A DNA stretch of 7,694 bases from Actinomycetes bacterium (GTDB lineage: Bacteria; Actinomycetota; Acidimicrobiia; Acidimicrobiales; Acidimicrobiaceae), in contig JAJYVK010000070.1 in assembly GCA_021792075.1 (NCBI GenBank), forward strand, positions 1 to 7,694, in the 5' to 3' direction. Positions 5,757 to 7,694 of this stretch are shown here, piece after piece. How positions within the stretch are numbered: position 1 is the first letter of the stretch; every line of letters begins with the position of its first letter. The notes below the pieces were generated by a model, which searched no databases, was not told the DNA's origin, and saw only the letters and a list, made by a program, of their open reading frames with translations. A program made the position numbers and the translations under genes.

Positions 5757-6289
5757 CGCGCGGGGATATCCAAATGGCCCATCTCAAAACAAGAGTTGGC
5801 CCGGAACTGCATGTAGACTCTTCGATCGTCGTCGCTCATCTCTTCACCGGGGGTCCAGTCCACCTTTTCGTCATCGTCTGAAAGGACCTCATTACAGCTC
5901 CTGCAGATGATGTCCACAGAGATCTCAGTGCCACAGTCCTTGTGAGAAATAGATAGTGGATGCTCCTTCCCCTCGTAGATATGCATATCGCCCCATTGCT
6001 TGATCGCAAAAAGGACTATTTTGAGATCTCTCCCGCTTTCTGTGAGCACGTACTCATATCGCTTTGGCCTCACCTGATACAGCTGCCGCTCAAGAATGCC
6101 AAAATCTATCAGCCGCCGGATTCTCGCCGCCAGGATGTTGCGAGCTATGCCTAGATGCTCCTGGAAATCATCAAAGCGCCGGACCCCCATAAACGCATCC
6201 CGCACAATCAAGAGCGTCCACCAATCCCCCACAATCTCAAGACTTCGAGCCATGGACGACTTAGCATTTTCAAAACTCGTTCGCCGCAA
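5753..6289 (-). CDS. HxlR-family winged-helix regulator with C-terminal Cys/His tail
   Basis: A transcription factor of 178 aa from TTG 6289-6287. The winged-helix domain covers about residues 11-103: ARSLEIVGDWWTLLIVRDAF, then RRFDDFQEHLGIARN with the recognition-helix segment NILAARIRRL, and the wing YEYVLTESGRDL, ending in QWGDMH; all are HxlR hallmarks. A tail then carries H116-x2-C119 and C129-x2-C132, a zinc-ribbon-like arrangement, and an acidic stretch (SDDDEKVD). The Cys that usually opens the family core (C-S-x-A-R) is Ser11 here. The start is decided by AGGGGAG (6295-6301) five bases before the TTG, and MRRTSFEN matches related proteins; the frame stays open to 6436 but that extension would overlap the transporter gene. 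ATG 6253 would cut into the domain. It likely controls itself and neighbouring transporter genes (inferred). Confidence 0.9.
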   Translation of the reverse strand: MRRTSFENAKSSMARSLEIVGDWWTLLIVRDAFMGVRRFDDFQEHLGIARNILAARIRRLIDFGILERQLYQVRPKRYEYVLTESGRDLKIVLFAIKQWGDMHIYEGKEHPLSISHKDCGTEISVDIICRSCNEVLSDDDEKVDWTPGEEMSDDDRRVYMQFRANSCFEMGHLDIPAR

Positions 6290-6294
6290 AAGTT

Positions 6295-6301
6295 CTCCCC
6301 T
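6295..6301 (-). promoter_or_regulatory. Ribosome binding site that fixes the TTG start of the HxlR gene
   Basis: Read on the minus strand, AGGGGAG is separated by five bases from TTG 6289-6287. Neither the upstream in-frame start near 6436 nor the internal ATG at 6253 has a comparable site, so this site decides the start in favour of the 178-residue protein. Confidence 0.6.
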
Positions 6302-6312
6302 GTTCGCAATCA

Positions 6313-6333
6313 ATTTCAAGCCGACGCTGAAAT
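6313..6333. promoter_or_regulatory. Candidate operator dyad upstream of the HxlR gene
   Basis: ATTTCA (6313-6318) and TGAAAT (6328-6333) form a perfect inverted repeat with a nine-base centre, about 24 bases before the HxlR start. HxlR-type regulators bind as dimers to dyads of this size near their own promoters, so autoregulation is reasonable. The next stretch (6336-6370) is strongly C-rich on the plus strand (G-rich on the transcript strand) and contains no obvious -35. Confidence 0.3.
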
Positions 6334-6368
6334 CAGGCCCCCACCCCCCAACATCCGCAGCTCCCCCT

Positions 6369-7298
6369 CTATCGGCTATGGCCACTCCGCAGATGCAACT
6401 TAGAACCAAGATATCTGAAAGCTTCTTCGTCGGCAATTGTCGCTCCCAACAGGACTAACAAGCCTCCGAAAATAACGTTAAGAGTGACAATTCCGCCGAA
6501 GAAGAGCCACGCTACCAGTGCGGCAAAGACCGGTTCAGCGGAAAATATCACCGCAACCTGGGCTGATGGTACTATCACCTGGTAATAGTTCTGCGCCCAG
6601 AGGGCAAATGAACTGCCCAGCAGCCCGTTGAAAACGACTGCCAGAACCACTGACAGCGACATGACCGCTTTCATCTGACCGAAGCCGCCGCCTATTGAGA
6701 AAATTGCGAGTACGCCCGAGATTACGGCCACCGTTGCAATCTCCACAAACGCCAGCCACATCGCATCGACAGATGTCATGATCCTCTCTACGGCAACGAT
6801 GTCGACAGCTATCAAAAAAGCCGACATCAGCACCATCCAATAGCCCGATACCGGAGAAAATAGGCCTGTGCCAGCAACAAATCCGAGACCGATCATTGTA
6901 ATAACTATGCCGACCCAGATCCTAAATGAGAGTTTCGCCTTGAAAAGGACCGAGGTGATCACAGGCACCATGATCACGTTGGTTCCGGTTATGAAGCCCG
7001 TAGCCGCCGTGGTCACCGATTTCAGCCCTAAAGACTGCAAAAAGAAGATCCCATACAGAACCACGCCCAAGACAACGGACCAAAATGTGTTCGCAAGCGT
7101 GATGGATTCTCGCTTGACTTTTGGGAGAAATGGCAGCAACACCAGAGTGGCGACTATGAATCGAAGCGCCAAAAAGCCGTTGACACCAACAACGCTCAGA
7201 GCTTCTCTGGTATAGGAGAGGGTAGCTCCCCATATCGCTGCAACGGCGAGCAGCACCAACGCTCCAGTTGAAGCGGACTGACGAGGTATGAAGCGCAT
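6369..7298 (-). CDS. DMT superfamily transporter with two EamA domains
   Basis: A 309-aa inner-membrane protein with ten predicted helices (about 11-33, 38-60, 72-92, 98-118, 127-145, 152-170, 179-200, 212-232, 246-266 and 270-288), the size of the 10-TMS drug/metabolite exporters. The first EamA repeat has AIWGATLSYTREAL and ALRFIVATLVLLPF; the second ends with ALWAQNYYQ, then SAQVAVIFSAEPVFAALVAWLFFGG, a clear family signature. The usual Glu of the 'GE' after this helix is Gly269. Substrate is unknown (amino acids, metabolites or drugs in relatives). ATG 7298-7296 is the first start in the frame; only a weak GCGGG precedes it. It lies 56 bases after the crotonase stop and 79 bases before the HxlR start, on the same strand, so co-transcription is possible. 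Confidence 0.92.
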   Translation of the reverse strand: MRFIPRQSASTGALVLLAVAAIWGATLSYTREALSVVGVNGFLALRFIVATLVLLPFLPKVKRESITLANTFWSVVLGVVLYGIFFLQSLGLKSVTTAATGFITGTNVIMVPVITSVLFKAKLSFRIWVGIVITMIGLGFVAGTGLFSPVSGYWMVLMSAFLIAVDIVAVERIMTSVDAMWLAFVEIATVAVISGVLAIFSIGGGFGQMKAVMSLSVVLAVVFNGLLGSSFALWAQNYYQVIVPSAQVAVIFSAEPVFAALVAWLFFGGIVTLNVIFGGLLVLLGATIADEEAFRYLGSKLHLRSGHSR

Positions 7299-7354
7299 GC
7301 CCGCGTTACCGGAACCAAGTTTCGACGTCGGTCATTTGAACTCCCGACTTTTGG

Positions 7355-7694
7355 CTATTCTCCTATGAAGACAGCTTTGCCTGGACCATTGGTCAGAAAT
7401 GAGCTGACACCTATCTGAGCATCCTTGGTGCCAAAGACCTCGGAGAAGACCAGCCTCTCCACGTCCAAGCCATGTTCCAACGTTCCGGCCAGACCGACGT
7501 CTATCGCCTTTTTCGATAGGCCCTGGGCGAGGACCGCCCCTTTTGCAAAACTCACCGCCCAATCGTAAGCTTCGGAGAATACCTTTCCCGGTTCGCAAAC
7601 CCTGTCAACCAGACCGATCTCGAGTGCCTCCTGGGCGGAGACAGCTCGTCCAGAGTAGATCAGATCCTTGGCCTTGGCAACTCCCACAAGCCTC
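7355..7694 (-). CDS. Enoyl-CoA hydratase/isomerase family, C-terminal part cut by the right edge
   Basis: The frame is open to the window end; 112 C-terminal residues are visible before TAG 7357-7355. They begin RLVGVAKAKDLIYSGRAV, then AQEALEIGLVDRVCEPG, the standard crotonase segment after the active site, and finish with FLTNGPGKAVFIGE, the usual family ending (F-L-x-x-x-x-x-x-A-x-F-x-G). A GTG at 7687-7685 encodes the Val of RLVG and is not a start. Crotonases act on acyl-CoA thioesters (hydration, isomerisation, hydrolysis, ring cleavage); the oxyanion-hole residues and catalytic acids lie outside the window, so the exact reaction cannot be called. It is upstream of the DMT transporter on the same strand. 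The protein appears normal as far as seen, not broken. Confidence 0.9.
   Translation of the reverse strand, partial: RLVGVAKAKDLIYSGRAVSAQEALEIGLVDRVCEPGKVFSEAYDWAVSFAKGAVLAQGLSKKAIDVGLAGTLEHGLDVERLVFSEVFGTKDAQIGVSSFLTNGPGKAVFIGE

Noticed and set aside
6336..6370. G-quadruplex upstream of the HxlR gene
   Set aside because: Only three G-runs of adequate length are present with one long loop; not enough for a confident call, so it is mentioned only as part of the leader.
6290..6436. N-terminal extension of the HxlR protein up to 6436
   Set aside because: It would overlap the end of the DMT gene by 68 bases, has no family similarity, and a good ribosome site points to the TTG at 6289.
7355..7687. 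A complete 110-aa protein starting at GTG 7687
   Set aside because: That GTG is the Val of the conserved RLVG segment and the frame continues to the edge, so this is the tail of a longer crotonase.
1..7694. CRISPR array, insertion sequence, phage or toxin-antitoxin module
   Set aside because: No regularly spaced repeats, transposase motifs, terminal inverted repeats or recognisable toxin/antitoxin pairs were seen on either strand.

Overview
The window looks like ordinary chromosomal sequence from a high- to medium-GC Gram-positive bacterium, most likely an actinomycete-type lineage (Actinomycetota, possibly Acidimicrobiia-like; low confidence). The reasons are moderately GC-rich coding DNA, frequent GTG/TTG starts, two genes whose starts fit leaderless transcription (a TANNNT -10 seven bases before GTG), and an HxlR-type regulator with a Cys/His tail of a kind common in actinobacteria. 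No rRNA, tRNA, insertion sequence, CRISPR array or phage gene was seen, and coding density is high apart from one 500-base gap.

Layout. (1) Positions 1-2848, minus strand, read right to left: a NifS/IscS-type cysteine desulfurase, a small four-helix membrane protein resembling DUF2269 that overlaps it by 10 bases, the ATPase YchF/EngD, and the first 46 codons of a probable DUF192 protein. The last of these overlaps the 3' end of ychF and leaves the window on the left. (2) Positions 2849-3000: a short divergent promoter region with an extended -10 and two GTTNNAAC palindromes. (3) Positions 3001-4002, plus strand: a galactose-1-phosphate uridylyltransferase family protein (GalT or a close relative). 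(4) Positions 4003-4502: a poorly occupied gap holding only a doubtful basic small ORF and several inverted repeats. (5) Positions 4503-5756, plus strand: a 12-helix MFS transporter. (6) Positions 5753-7694, minus strand, read right to left: the C-terminal part of an enoyl-CoA hydratase/isomerase (cut by the right edge), a DMT/EamA 10-helix transporter, and an HxlR-family regulator. The stop codon of the regulator shares CTAG with the stop of the MFS gene.

How the parts fit. The left half is housekeeping: sulfur mobilisation for Fe-S clusters and thio-modifications, a ribosome-associated ATPase, and sugar-nucleotide metabolism. The right half suggests a small locally regulated set: two transporters of different superfamilies around one HxlR regulator, with a crotonase upstream on the regulator's strand. 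The substrates cannot be read from sequence. I do not see a convincing undescribed biological system. The items most worth checking are the unusual HxlR regulator (sensor Cys replaced by Ser, plus a zinc-ribbon-like tail), the leaderless-type starts, the gene hidden at the left edge, the palindromes between galT and the cysteine desulfurase gene, and the structured 500-base gap.
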